From the NCBI GenBank assembly GCA_016781735.1, contig JADDPT010000072.1, forward strand, positions 1 through 51,777: a stretch of DNA of 51,777 nt. Direction: 5' to 3'. Of the stretch, positions 15,217-23,625 are shown piece after piece (the stretch's first letter is position 1; each line of letters starts with the position of its first letter). Made by a program: the position numbers and the translations under genes. Source of the DNA: Rubrobacter sp. Lineage in GTDB: Bacteria; Chloroflexota; Chloroflexia; Thermobaculales; Thermobaculaceae. Under the pieces are notes generated by a model that saw nothing but the letters and a program-made list of their open reading frames with translations, ran no database searches and was not told the DNA's origin.

Positions 15217-17925
15217 CTATATGTCCGTCAACTGGCCGGTACTGTACCCGCTTTGCCTCAGAAGCGGACCTGTCAGCATACCCACTCCGCGCCCACGCTC
15301 CGGGCTGGAGTCCGCCGCGCCATGCTCGTGCAGACTCACAAGCGTAGGGCAACGACCGGTCATCGTGCCCGTCCCCTGGTGGTACAGGCTTGTGTATATC
15401 GTGGATTTGTAGACGCCGTCGCCGAGCGGTGCCCTGGTCCCAAAGGGCACGGGAATCAGTCGTGCCCTCCCGTCGGGAAAACCGTCAGCATAGAGCACCC
15501 CCGTGCCGCTTGGATCCTCTGTGTCCGCCGGCCACTGCACCCCGAGTCGCCCGATCTGGTCAACCGACGGGTTGCGGTACACTTTGCCGGGGCGTTGTCG
15601 AACGACCGTGCCCTCGCGCTCTAGCCTGAGCGGGGTAATGCCTGCGTACTTTGGTACGACCGAGGCGATCTCGTCCAGTATGTCCTCGGACCGCCTGTAT
15701 AGCCTCCCGTAGCCCATCCTCTCGAGAAGCTGCGTGAGTATGGTCCAGTCCGGCAGGCTCTGCCCCACCGAGTTCAGCGCCTTGTTCACGCGCTGTATGC
15801 GCCGCTCGGCGTTTGTGAACGTGCCGTCCTTCTCGGCCCACGAGCACGCGGGCAAGACGACGTCCGCGAGCTGCGCCGTGGGAGTTAGGAACATGTCCTG
15901 TACGACAAGGAACTGCAACCTCGAGAGCGCGTCGCGTGTCCGACCAGGGTTCGGTGAAGCCTCGGCGGGGTTGGACCCCATAACGTACATAGCCCTTATC
16001 TGACCCCGCTCGACGCCGCGAGTCATTTCTTCCAGGCTGAGGCCAGGCTCCGGTTCGAGTTGCCGGTCGAGGCCCCACACTTGCTGAAGTCTCTCTCTCG
16101 CGCCCGCATCCTCCACCGACAGCTCGCCAGGCAGCAGGAACGGCGCGCAACCCATATCGAGCGCACCCTGTCCATTGTTGGCGACCTTCAAGGAATTCAC
16201 CCCTGCTCCTGGCCTGCCGACATTCCCAGTGAGGAGAGCAAGTGCAGCGGCTCCGTAGTCTATCCGCTCGCCGCCATCTCTGAGCGAGAGCGCGTTCGAG
16301 TAGACGATAGCAGCCGGCGGGAAGAGTCCCTCCTCACCGCGGCCCTCCTCACCGGCACCACCGGTAGCCCACAGAATGGCTGCCCGCTCGAGCATCTCGG
16401 CTGGCACGCCCGTGCTGGATGCAACGGCCTCCAGGCTGTAGCCTTGCGCCGCGTCGCTCCACTCGCCTACTCCGTCGACGCGGTCGCGGAGGAATCCTTC
16501 TGCAGCGATGCCTCTCTGCGCGATGATCGCAGCCATGCCATTGAGGAGATCCGCCTCAGCGCCCTCCCTGTACTGCAGGTTTAGCTCTGCTATCTGGCTC
16601 AGTGGTACAGGCGTCGGACTCGCCACAATCAGCTTGATGCCCCTCCTGCGCACCGCGGTCTGCAGCCTGTACGAGAAGACCGGGTGGCTCGCGCTTAGGT
16701 TCGAGCCGATGATCAGCACTGCCCGCGAATTCTCGAAGATGTCCACGAAGGAGTTCATCGCGGCGTCCGAACCAAAGACCTCCCGGAGCCCGAGCGCGCG
16801 CACTCCCCTCCCCGCGCCCGCGTCGTGGTCCAGGTTGTTCGATCCCATCACGCCACGCACGAGCTTGCCGAAGAGGTAGTTCTCCTCGTTCGTGTTGTGT
16901 GCCCCAGCGATACCGGCGAACTGGCTGCCGTGGTAGCCGGAAAGTCTCTCCGCGACGATGCCGAATGCCTCGCGCCACGTGGTGGGCACGAGCTCGCCGT
17001 TCTTGCGAACGAGCGGCTCGGTGAGCCGATCCTCTTCCTGCACGAACTCGTAGCCGAAGAACCCACGCGCGCAGAGCTGCTGTCCGTTGACGCCCTTCTC
17101 GCTGTCGGCCATTATTCGCTTGATGCGGCCGCTGCCCTCCTCAACATGGATCTGCATGTTGCAGCCGACTCCACAGAAGGTGCAGATCGTGTCCACGCGC
17201 TTGAGGAACCAGGCTCGTGCGGTGTCATGGTATGAGGTGTTGAGCAGCGCACCGACCGGGCATACCTCGATGCACAGCCCGCAGGACACGCATGGGCTCT
17301 GCTTCAGGTCCTCACCGAACGCGGCGTCTATGTATGAGGCATAGCCGCGCCTCGCCCACGCCAGCGCGGTGGAGCCCACCAGCTCGTCGCACACGCGCAC
17401 GCAGCGGCCGCACAGCACGCAGCGGTCGCGCTTGATCATCACCGACTCGCTGAGCGTCTCGTACTCCCAGCTCATCTTGGGACGGGCGAGCGGGTTGTTA
17501 ACTCGCACGCGGGTGGTGTAGGCGTGGTTCTGCAGGTCACACTCGCCTGACTTATCGCAGATGGGACAGTCTACTGGGTGATCCACCAGGAGGGCCTCCA
17601 CGGCAAACCGCTGCGCCTCCACCACCTTCTGCGACTTCGTGTACACCTTCATCCCCTCGCTCACCGGCGTGGAGCATGAGATGTCCATTGAGCTGCGCTT
17701 CGTCACAATCTCGACCATGCATGTCCGGCACGCGCCGAACGGGCGCAGGTCCGGGTACTGGCAGAAGTTGGGAATGGCTATTCCCGCCTGCTGGGCGGCG
17801 TAGAGCACGAACGTACCCTTCGGCACCGTGACGGGCTTGTCGTCAATGGTGAGGTTCACCATCTCTATTTCAGTCTGCTGGGACATTACTTGAGCGCCGG
17901 GCAGCGGGAGCGTGTTCGCCTCCAC
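15217..17925 (-). CDS. nuoG: NADH-quinone oxidoreductase subunit G (formate dehydrogenase-like long form)
   Basis: A 902-residue iron-sulphur subunit of the peripheral arm. The N-terminal [2Fe-2S] domain has CQYPDLRPFGACRTC with a later Cys; then the His-ligated [4Fe-4S] motif HPVDCPICDKSGEC; then CVLCGRCVRVC and CVSCGLCIEVCP; then CTFCGVGCN with a distant Cys (QQLCARG), the N7-type site. The rest is a molybdopterin oxidoreductase-like domain ending in a partial cofactor-binding region. Where formate dehydrogenases have the catalytic Cys or Sec (NNxDHC..), this protein reads NNLDHDAGAG, so it is structural, not an active formate dehydrogenase. The GTG start at 17925 is shown; ATG at 17886 (MSQQTEIEM) is an alternative but has no Shine-Dalgarno. 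Confidence 0.94.
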   Translation of the reverse strand: MEANTLPLPGAQVMSQQTEIEMVNLTIDDKPVTVPKGTFVLYAAQQAGIAIPNFCQYPDLRPFGACRTCMVEIVTKRSSMDISCSTPVSEGMKVYTKSQKVVEAQRFAVEALLVDHPVDCPICDKSGECDLQNHAYTTRVRVNNPLARPKMSWEYETLSESVMIKRDRCVLCGRCVRVCDELVGSTALAWARRGYASYIDAAFGEDLKQSPCVSCGLCIEVCPVGALLNTSYHDTARAWFLKRVDTICTFCGVGCNMQIHVEEGSGRIKRIMADSEKGVNGQQLCARGFFGYEFVQEEDRLTEPLVRKNGELVPTTWREAFGIVAERLSGYHGSQFAGIAGAHNTNEENYLFGKLVRGVMGSNNLDHDAGAGRGVRALGLREVFGSDAAMNSFVDIFENSRAVLIIGSNLSASHPVFSYRLQTAVRRRGIKLIVASPTPVPLSQIAELNLQYREGAEADLLNGMAAIIAQRGIAAEGFLRDRVDGVGEWSDAAQGYSLEAVASSTGVPAEMLERAAILWATGGAGEEGRGEEGLFPPAAIVYSNALSLRDGGERIDYGAAALALLTGNVGRPGAGVNSLKVANNGQGALDMGCAPFLLPGELSVEDAGARERLQQVWGLDRQLEPEPGLSLEEMTRGVERGQIRAMYVMGSNPAEASPNPGRTRDALSRLQFLVVQDMFLTPTAQLADVVLPACSWAEKDGTFTNAERRIQRVNKALNSVGQSLPDWTILTQLLERMGYGRLYRRSEDILDEIASVVPKYAGITPLRLEREGTVVRQRPGKVYRNPSVDQIGRLGVQWPADTEDPSGTGVLYADGFPDGRARLIPVPFGTRAPLGDGVYKSTIYTSLYHQGTGTMTGRCPTLVSLHEHGAADSSPERGRGVGMLTGPLLRQSGYSTGQLTDI

Positions 17926-17989
17926 CTTCCCCTCTCGCTCTCCTCCTTCTGGTTTACGAACGAAGAATCATCTCTCCCGAAGAGTTGTG

Positions 17990-19756
17990 CTATCTCGCTA
18001 CGGCGCCCGCCGACGCGCGGCCGGGGGCGAGGATGAATGGCTCGGATCGAGCGTGCTTAGGAGCGTCCTGCAGGCTGCAAACGCCGGCACGACATTTCTT
18101 CTCTACAACATGTTCGAGATACTCGTCACGGTAGTGCTTGAGAGTGCTCAGAATAGGGACCGGTGCCGCCTGGCCCAGTCCGCACAGCGAGTACGCGATT
18201 ATGTCGTCGCTGGATCGGACGAGCCGCTCCAGATCGCGCTCCGTCGCCGCTCCTCTCTTGATCGACTCGAGCATCGCCAGCTGACTGGCGGTGCCCACCC
18301 GGCACGGTACGCACTTGCCGCACGACTCGTCGCGGTTGAAGCGGGTGCAGTACCATGCAAGGTCCACCATGCAGGTGCCCTCGTCATATATAAGGTAACC
18401 ACCCGACCCCATCATGGAACCCTCGGCCTCGAGCGAGCCAAACTCGTTGGGCAGGTCGAGCGCGCTCTCCGGCAATGCGCCGCCGGAGATTCCACCCGCG
18501 AGCACGCTACGGAACTTCGCGCCGTTCTTCATTCCACCACCCACAACGAAGATGAGGTCGCGGAGAGAGATGCCCATCTCGTGTTCGCTGAGACAGACGT
18601 TCGCCACGTCACCCGCGAGGCTGAACACCTTCGTGCCCGTGCTCTTCTCTGTCCCGAGGCTGCTAAACCATTCCCCGCCACGCTTGATCACGTGCGGCAT
18701 GTTGCACAGAGTCTCGGTGTTGTTCACGACGGTCGGCTTGCCCCACATCCCTGCCTCCGCCGAGCGAGGCGGCTTTGTGCGAGGCATCCCCCTGCCGCCT
18801 TGCAGACCGTAGATGGCGGCCGACGCCTCGCCCGATATGTACGCGCCGGCTCCCGGCACGACCCGTACATCAAAGGAGAAGTCCGTGCCGAGGATGTTCG
18901 AGTCGAGCAGGCCAATCTCCTTCAGCTTGTTGACGGCGTTCTCCATGCGGCTGATGGCCAGCGGGTACTCCGATCCGATGTAGATGTACCCGGTCTGGCT
19001 GCCGACGGCGTAGCCCGCGATCATCACACCTTCGACGACCGCGAATGGGTCTCCCTCCATCAGCCTGCGGTCCTTGAAAACGTTTGGCTCGCCCTCGTGA
19101 GAGTTGACTATGATGTACTTCGGCCGGTTCCTCTCGCCTAGCGCGCTCTCCCACTTGATGCCCGCCGGGAAGCCTGCGCCACCTCGACCGCGTACGGTCG
19201 CGGTCTTCACCTCGGCTATCACCTCCTGCTGGCTCATCTGGAGCAGAGCCTTCGTGAAGCCCGCGAAGCCTCCAAGAGCTACGTAGTCCTCGAGGCGCTC
19301 AGGATCCTGCCAGCCGCACTTCGCAAGGAGCAGCCGCTTCTGTAGCCTGAACCAATCTGTGGATGTAAGCGGGCGGATGTCACCGTAGAGACCTTCCCCG
19401 AAGTGGGCGTACGCCAGGTCGGCACGCGGGTCGTCGCCAATAAGGTAGCTCTGCAGCAGGTCTTCAACCTTATCGGCGGTAACGTGACGGTACATCACGC
19501 GCGGCCTGCCGGGCTTCAGTATGTCAACTACCGGCTCGAGCCATGTGGCCCCAAAGGAAGCCGTCTGGCGGACCTGTGCCTTGATACCCCGCTCCTCGAC
19601 GACACGTCTGAGTTCTCGCAGCGTATCGAGCGCGCCTGATGCTACTGCGCCGCTGTCGGTGCTCACCCATATCGTCGCGGCCTGCTGAGGCTCCACGACA
19701 TCCTTCCAGGCATTAGCGGCTCGCCGTCCGTACTCCTGCCATTGTTGTGGGGTCAT
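17990..19756 (-). CDS. nuoF: NADH-quinone oxidoreductase subunit F with extra N-terminal domain
   Basis: A 588-residue NADH- and FMN-binding subunit at the tip of complex I. The C-terminal 430 residues are the standard NuoF: GRGGAGFPAG (FMN/NADH), NSHEGEPNVFKDRRLM, the SLBB region, and the [4Fe-4S] N3 ligands ESCGKCVPCR plus SLCGLG. In front lies about 120-150 residues with no counterpart in E. coli NuoF. Their layout (TIWVSTDSGAVASGALDTLRELRRVVEERG) resembles the thioredoxin-like domain of HoxF/HydB-type proteins, but all cluster cysteines are absent there. The ATG at 19756 follows nuoE by 13 bases. Electrons from NADH enter here. Confidence 0.93.
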   Translation of the reverse strand: MTPQQWQEYGRRAANAWKDVVEPQQAATIWVSTDSGAVASGALDTLRELRRVVEERGIKAQVRQTASFGATWLEPVVDILKPGRPRVMYRHVTADKVEDLLQSYLIGDDPRADLAYAHFGEGLYGDIRPLTSTDWFRLQKRLLLAKCGWQDPERLEDYVALGGFAGFTKALLQMSQQEVIAEVKTATVRGRGGAGFPAGIKWESALGERNRPKYIIVNSHEGEPNVFKDRRLMEGDPFAVVEGVMIAGYAVGSQTGYIYIGSEYPLAISRMENAVNKLKEIGLLDSNILGTDFSFDVRVVPGAGAYISGEASAAIYGLQGGRGMPRTKPPRSAEAGMWGKPTVVNNTETLCNMPHVIKRGGEWFSSLGTEKSTGTKVFSLAGDVANVCLSEHEMGISLRDLIFVVGGGMKNGAKFRSVLAGGISGGALPESALDLPNEFGSLEAEGSMMGSGGYLIYDEGTCMVDLAWYCTRFNRDESCGKCVPCRVGTASQLAMLESIKRGAATERDLERLVRSSDDIIAYSLCGLGQAAPVPILSTLKHYRDEYLEHVVEKKCRAGVCSLQDAPKHARSEPFILAPGRASAGAVAR

Positions 19757-19769
19757 GCCGCGGCTCCTA

Positions 19770-20273
19770 TCAATGCTCGTTCGCCGGTGAGTGACGCACT
19801 GTCTCGGCCACCTGCTCTGCGGTCAGCGGCCCTCTTATCTTGTGATTGACCTCCACCAGTGGGGCCAGGTGGCAAGCCCCATAGCAGAAGTCCGCCCTCG
19901 AGACCGTCCATGCTCCGTCAGGTGTGGTCTCGTTGTACTGTATGTTGAGGGCATCCAGGGCGGCGGCCGCCAAATCCGTGGCTCCCATGAAGTAACAGGC
20001 CGCGCCCTCGCAGATCGACATCCTGTTCCTGCCCAGGGGCTCGGCGGTGAAGTCGGCGTAGAAGGTAACGACCCCGAAGATGTCGGTCATGGGAATGTGC
20101 CAGCAATCGCTGATGATTTCAGCAGCCCCCTCCGGGATGTACCTGTACTCATCCTGCACGTAGTGGAGCAGCGGTATCAGAGACTCCATAGGGTCCCTGC
20201 CCTCGAAGCGCTGCATCATCGCGCCGAGCTTGCGCAGGTCCTCCTGAGTACCGTTCCACGTCTCGCGCACCAT
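19770..20273 (-). CDS. nuoE: NADH-quinone oxidoreductase subunit E
   Basis: A 167-residue thioredoxin-fold subunit with the [2Fe-2S] cluster N1a: ligands SICEGAAC (C-x4-C) and FCYGAC (C-x3-C). The ORF track gives a longer frame from 20435, but that extension reads through nuoD in another frame. The real start is ATG at 20273 (MVRETWNGTQEDL), 10 bases after the nuoD stop, with AGGTAGG upstream; a GTG one codon earlier is possible. Helical N-terminal domain HYVQDEYRYIPEGA is typical. Confidence 0.93.
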   Translation of the reverse strand: MVRETWNGTQEDLRKLGAMMQRFEGRDPMESLIPLLHYVQDEYRYIPEGAAEIISDCWHIPMTDIFGVVTFYADFTAEPLGRNRMSICEGAACYFMGATDLAAAALDALNIQYNETTPDGAWTVSRADFCYGACHLAPLVEVNHKIRGPLTAEQVAETVRHSPANEH

Positions 20274-20283
20274 CACTGCCAGC

Positions 20284-21486
20284 CTACCTGTCCACTTCAC
20301 CCAGAACGATGTCCAGGCTGCCGATGACGGCCACGACATCCTGCACGGGACGGTTCTCGCACATGAGAGGTAGCGCCGCGAGGTTGTAGTAGCTTGGCGC
20401 CCGCACGTGCATCCTGTATGCCTTCGAGTCACCATCGCTCACGATGTAGTAGCCGAGCTCCCCCTTCGGACCCTCGACCGCCTTGTACACCTCACCCGGA
20501 GGCGCCTTATAACCATGTATCGTCAGAACGAAATGCCGGGTCTGTCCTTCAATCGACGTCATCGCGTCCACCTTGCTGGGAAGCACGTAGTCCGGCAGCT
20601 CAGCCACCCACGGCCCCTCCGGCATCTGGTCGAGTGCTTGGCGCAGTATCCGCAGGCTCTGGCGCATCTCCGCCACGCGGACTTGATAGCGGGAAAATAC
20701 ATCGCCTTCCGTGGCGAGCGGCACATCGAACTCCAGCCGGTCGTATACCTGGTACGGCCTCGCCCTCCGCACGTCGTAGTTCACGCCACTGCCACGAACG
20801 CACGGACCGGTGAGCCCGAGGCTGACGGCGTCCTCCGGCGAGACCACGCCGACGCCCTGCGTACGTCGGATCCAGATAGGGTTCTCCGTCAGCAGGTTCT
20901 CGTACTCATCGATCCTTTCGGGCATGATCCCCAGAAAGTCCTCGAGCATCTGCACCCAACCTTCAGGCAGCTCGGCAGGCATACCTCCGACACGCATCAT
21001 GCTGGTGGTTAGTCGGGCACCGCAGTACTTCTCGAACATGTCGTTGATCAGCTCGCGCTCCCTGAAGCAGTACAGGAAAAGGCTCAAAGCCCCTATATCC
21101 AGGGCGTGCGTGCCCAGCCACACCAGGTGGCTCGCGATGCGTGCGAGCTCTGCCATCAACACGCGCATATACCGAGCGCGGTCCGGAACGTCCTCCTCGA
21201 TCCCGAGCAGCTTCTCCACTGCCTGCACATACCCGAGGTTATTCGATGGAGCGGCGAGGTAGTCCATCCTGTCGGTGTAGGGAAGAGTCTGGTAGTACTT
21301 ACGGACCTCCGCCAGCTTTTCCGTCCCCCGGTGCAGGTAGCCGATGTAGGGCACTGCCTTGCGCACGTTCTCGCCGTTGAGATTAAGCACTACGCGAAGG
21401 ACACCATGGGTGCTCGGGTGCTGCGGCCCCATGTTGAGCACCATCTCCTGCTCTTGAAGATCGTGTATGTCGTACCTGGCGCTCAT
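20284..21486 (-). CDS. nuoD: NADH-quinone oxidoreductase subunit D
   Basis: A 400-residue 49-kDa subunit that forms the quinone site with NuoB and NuoH. The start NMGPQHPSTHGVLR, the loop YLHRGTEKLAE, YTDRMDYLAAPSNNLGY and the C-terminal IGSLDIVLGEVDR are all conserved. The quinone-site His and Tyr (in PQHPSTHG and LPYTDRMDYL) are present. Arg53 in HRGTEKL matches bovine NDUFS2 Arg85, the residue methylated by NDUFAF7; a homologue of that enzyme is encoded next to this operon. ATG start, 15 bases after nuoC. Confidence 0.96.
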   Translation of the reverse strand: MSARYDIHDLQEQEMVLNMGPQHPSTHGVLRVVLNLNGENVRKAVPYIGYLHRGTEKLAEVRKYYQTLPYTDRMDYLAAPSNNLGYVQAVEKLLGIEEDVPDRARYMRVLMAELARIASHLVWLGTHALDIGALSLFLYCFRERELINDMFEKYCGARLTTSMMRVGGMPAELPEGWVQMLEDFLGIMPERIDEYENLLTENPIWIRRTQGVGVVSPEDAVSLGLTGPCVRGSGVNYDVRRARPYQVYDRLEFDVPLATEGDVFSRYQVRVAEMRQSLRILRQALDQMPEGPWVAELPDYVLPSKVDAMTSIEGQTRHFVLTIHGYKAPPGEVYKAVEGPKGELGYYIVSDGDSKAYRMHVRAPSYYNLAALPLMCENRPVQDVVAVIGSLDIVLGEVDR

Positions 21487-21501
21487 ACTGCTACCAGCCT
21501 T

Positions 21502-22014
21502 CTAGCGGAAAGGGACGTTATCGGCCGCCCAGATGCCGTAACCACCGATCGCGAAGTCCTTGCGCAGCGGGAAACCGTCCTCCCAGTCTTCCGGCAGTAG
21601 GATGCGGCGGAGGTCGGGATGTCCGGCGAAGTTGATGCCGAACATGTCGTACGTCTCCCTCTCGCCCCAGTTCGCCAGCATGTAGACCTCCGCGAGAGAG
21701 TCCACAGGTTGCCGGTCCTCGACGCGTATCTTGACGCGGAGCATGTCGTTGCGGGAGATGCTGAACAGATGGTACACCACGTCGAAGCGCGGCTCACGGT
21801 GCAGCCAGTCGACGGCTGTTACATCAACTAGGTAGTCAAACCGTAGCTCCGGGTCGTCACGCAGCAGGCGGCACACCTCGACGATACGCTCAGCAGCTAC
21901 TACGACGGTGGTGTCACCGCGATGCACGCCTACCTCGACAACGGCGTCCGGGAGAGCGTCACGGAGGCGCGTGACCGCCAAGCCAGGGTCTGCCTGCCCA
22001 TCCTCGGTGCTCAT
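21502..22014 (-). CDS. nuoC: NADH-quinone oxidoreductase subunit C
   Basis: A 170-residue 30-kDa subunit of the peripheral arm. The family signature [27 protein letters not shown] is at about residues 116-142. It is a separate gene from nuoD (not fused as in E. coli). The ATG start overlaps the nuoB stop by four bases (ATGA), so it is translationally coupled. Confidence 0.95.
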   Translation of the reverse strand: MSTEDGQADPGLAVTRLRDALPDAVVEVGVHRGDTTVVVAAERIVEVCRLLRDDPELRFDYLVDVTAVDWLHREPRFDVVYHLFSISRNDMLRVKIRVEDRQPVDSLAEVYMLANWGERETYDMFGINFAGHPDLRRILLPEDWEDGFPLRKDFAIGGYGIWAADNVPFR

Positions 22015-22547
22015 ACGCCGCTACCTGCGGTGTGCAGGTGATCGGACTCCAGCTCGGGCGCCGGCTCCAAAGGCGTCTCCTTCACCTGGCGGTCGCCACG
22101 CTGGATCATCCGCTGCAGCTCCAGGATGCCGTAGAAGAGAGCCTCCGGGATTGGCGGGCAGCCGGGCACATACACGTCCACCGGTACTACCTTATCCACG
22201 CCCTGAAGGTGGCTGTACGTTGGGTACGGCCCCCCGGCGGTGGCGCACGAGCCCATCGAGATCACCCACTTTGGTTCTGGCATCTGGTCGTACAACCTGC
22301 GCAGCACCGGCGCCATCTTCAGCGTCACCGAGCCGGAGACGATCATCAGGTCGGATTGCCGAGGAGATGCGCGGAAGAGCATTCCGGAGCGCTCCATGAT
22401 GTCGAACCGGGCGGCGCTGGCAGCCATCATCTCGATAGCGCAGCACGCCAGTCCGAAGGTCATCGGCCAAAGGCTACTCTTGCGCGCCCACCCAAAGATG
22501 ATCCGGCGCGTGTTCTCGATCAGGTTGGGGTCGTTCTTGTCGCTCAT
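22011..22547 (-). CDS. nuoB: NADH-quinone oxidoreductase subunit B
   Basis: A 178-residue subunit that holds the terminal cluster N2. Ligands are the tandem cysteines in FGLACCAIE (about residue 34), [10 protein letters not shown] (about 98) and [11 protein letters not shown] (about 128). It passes electrons to quinone together with NuoD. The start and the nuoA stop overlap by four bases (ATGA). Confidence 0.96.
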   Translation of the reverse strand: MSDKNDPNLIENTRRIIFGWARKSSLWPMTFGLACCAIEMMAASAARFDIMERSGMLFRASPRQSDLMIVSGSVTLKMAPVLRRLYDQMPEPKWVISMGSCATAGGPYPTYSHLQGVDKVVPVDVYVPGCPPIPEALFYGILELQRMIQRGDRQVKETPLEPAPELESDHLHTAGSGV

Positions 22548-22900
22548 TTCCAGTCAAGCGCTCCTTTGCGCCAGGCATACGCATACGCGACCAGCAGCAG
22601 GGCGATGAAAAGCATCATCTCTATCAGGCCGTAAATTCCGATGCGGCCCGCCACGACGGCCCAGGGATACAGGAAGACCGCTTCGATGTCGAACAGCACG
22701 AAGAGCATGGCGATGGTGTAGTAGGAGATATCGAAGCGCTGCTGCGCCTCGCCAGTGGGCTGCACGCCGCTCTCGTAAGTCTCGGCCTTGATGGGGTTGG
22801 GTTTGTTCGGTGCTAGCAGGCGGCTGAGCGCGAGGGAAACGACGGCGAAGCCGATTACCAACACGAAGAGGATCGCCACCGGGATGTAGCTGGAAACCAC
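22544..22900 (-). CDS. nuoA: NADH-quinone oxidoreductase subunit A
   Basis: A 118-residue, three-helix subunit and the first gene of the 14-gene operon. The conserved loop [11 protein letters not shown] and the helix block [25 protein letters not shown] are typical. GTG start with GGGGGAAG about 5 bases upstream. The operon order A-B-C-D-E-F-G-H-I-J-K-L-M-N is complete, with gaps of 0-64 bases. Confidence 0.95.
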   Translation of the reverse strand: MVSSYIPVAILFVLVIGFAVVSLALSRLLAPNKPNPIKAETYESGVQPTGEAQQRFDISYYTIAMLFVLFDIEAVFLYPWAVVAGRIGIYGLIEMMLFIALLLVAYAYAWRKGALDWK

Positions 22901-22978
22901 TGACTTCCCCCAAACCCGTGTTTCTGTCTGTCTTTACGACCTGGGAGCGCGTCGCCCGCACGGCCCCGGACTTTGTGT

Positions 22979-22987
22979 ATTATATCA
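22979..22987 (-). promoter_or_regulatory. extended -10 promoter of the nuo operon
   Basis: On the minus strand the sequence is TGATATAAT, a perfect consensus -10 with the TGn extension, about 79 bases upstream of the nuoA GTG. No good -35 is seen at 17 bases, which fits the extended -10 class. The opposite strand at the same spot reads TATTAT, so the site could also serve the divergent HIT gene, though with a UTR of about 130 bases. Confidence 0.6.
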
Positions 22988-23118
22988 CAATCTTTTTGGG
23001 CGAACTGCACTTTGCCCGGTGGCGTGCGGACTGCAAGGGTAACGGAGCACCCCCACAAGGGACGCGACCGCATCATTCGGGCCACGAAATCGGAGCTAAT
23101 AAGGAGCCGCACGTCAGC

Positions 23119-23625
23119 ATGGACAGGTTGTGGAGCCCTTGGCGCTCCGAATACGTTTCAAACGATCCCGCCGCTTCAGAGGGCTGCATATTCTGCGAGT
23201 TCCCTCGGCGGCAGGACGACGCCGCGAATCTCATCGCCTACAGGGGTGAGCACGCATACGTGGTCATGAACCGCTTCCCGTACAACCCCGGCCACCTGAT
23301 GATAGTTCCGTACCAGCACGGATCGGAGCCGCAGGCGCTTCCACCCGAGACATCGGCTGAGCTGATGCACCTTCTGAACCGGTGCCTGACCGGTCTCGCT
23401 CAAAGCTACTCGCCGGACGGATATAACGTCGGCATGAACCTCGGGGCTGCCGCAGGGGCAGGTATCGCGGACCACCTCCACGTGCACGTCGTGCCAAGGT
23501 GGAACGGAGACACGAACTTCATGGCTACCGTGGGCGATATAAAGGTGATCCCGGAGCGTCTTCAGCAGAGTTACGAGACGCTAGCCGCAGCGCTGCGCGA
23601 GGAAACAACTGGTGGAAGCGTCTAG
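23119..23625 (+). CDS. HIT family nucleotide-binding protein
   Basis: A 168-residue histidine triad protein. The active-site motif DHLHVHVVPRW is at residues 118-128, with a CIFCEF pair near residue 23 that binds zinc in related proteins. Such proteins hydrolyse or phosphorolyse nucleotide adducts such as diadenosine polyphosphates; the exact substrate is not readable. The ORF track starts at 22918, but the first 67 residues lack family similarity and cross the nuo promoter. I take the ATG at 23119 (MDRLWSPWRSEY, a typical start) with AAGGAG 13 bases upstream. It is divergent from nuoA, and its end overlaps the methyltransferase gene by 14 bases. Confidence 0.9.
   Translation: MDRLWSPWRSEYVSNDPAASEGCIFCEFPRRQDDAANLIAYRGEHAYVVMNRFPYNPGHLMIVPYQHGSEPQALPPETSAELMHLLNRCLTGLAQSYSPDGYNVGMNLGAAAGAGIADHLHVHVVPRWNGDTNFMATVGDIKVIPERLQQSYETLAAALREETTGGSV

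Noticed and set aside
20274-20435. N-terminal extension of the nuoE ORF
   Set aside because: Out-of-frame reading of the nuoD 3' end; nuoE starts at 20273.
22918-23118. N-terminal 67 residues of the HIT ORF as listed
   Set aside because: They span the divergent nuo promoter region and lack family similarity; the ATG at 23119 starts the normal HIT protein.
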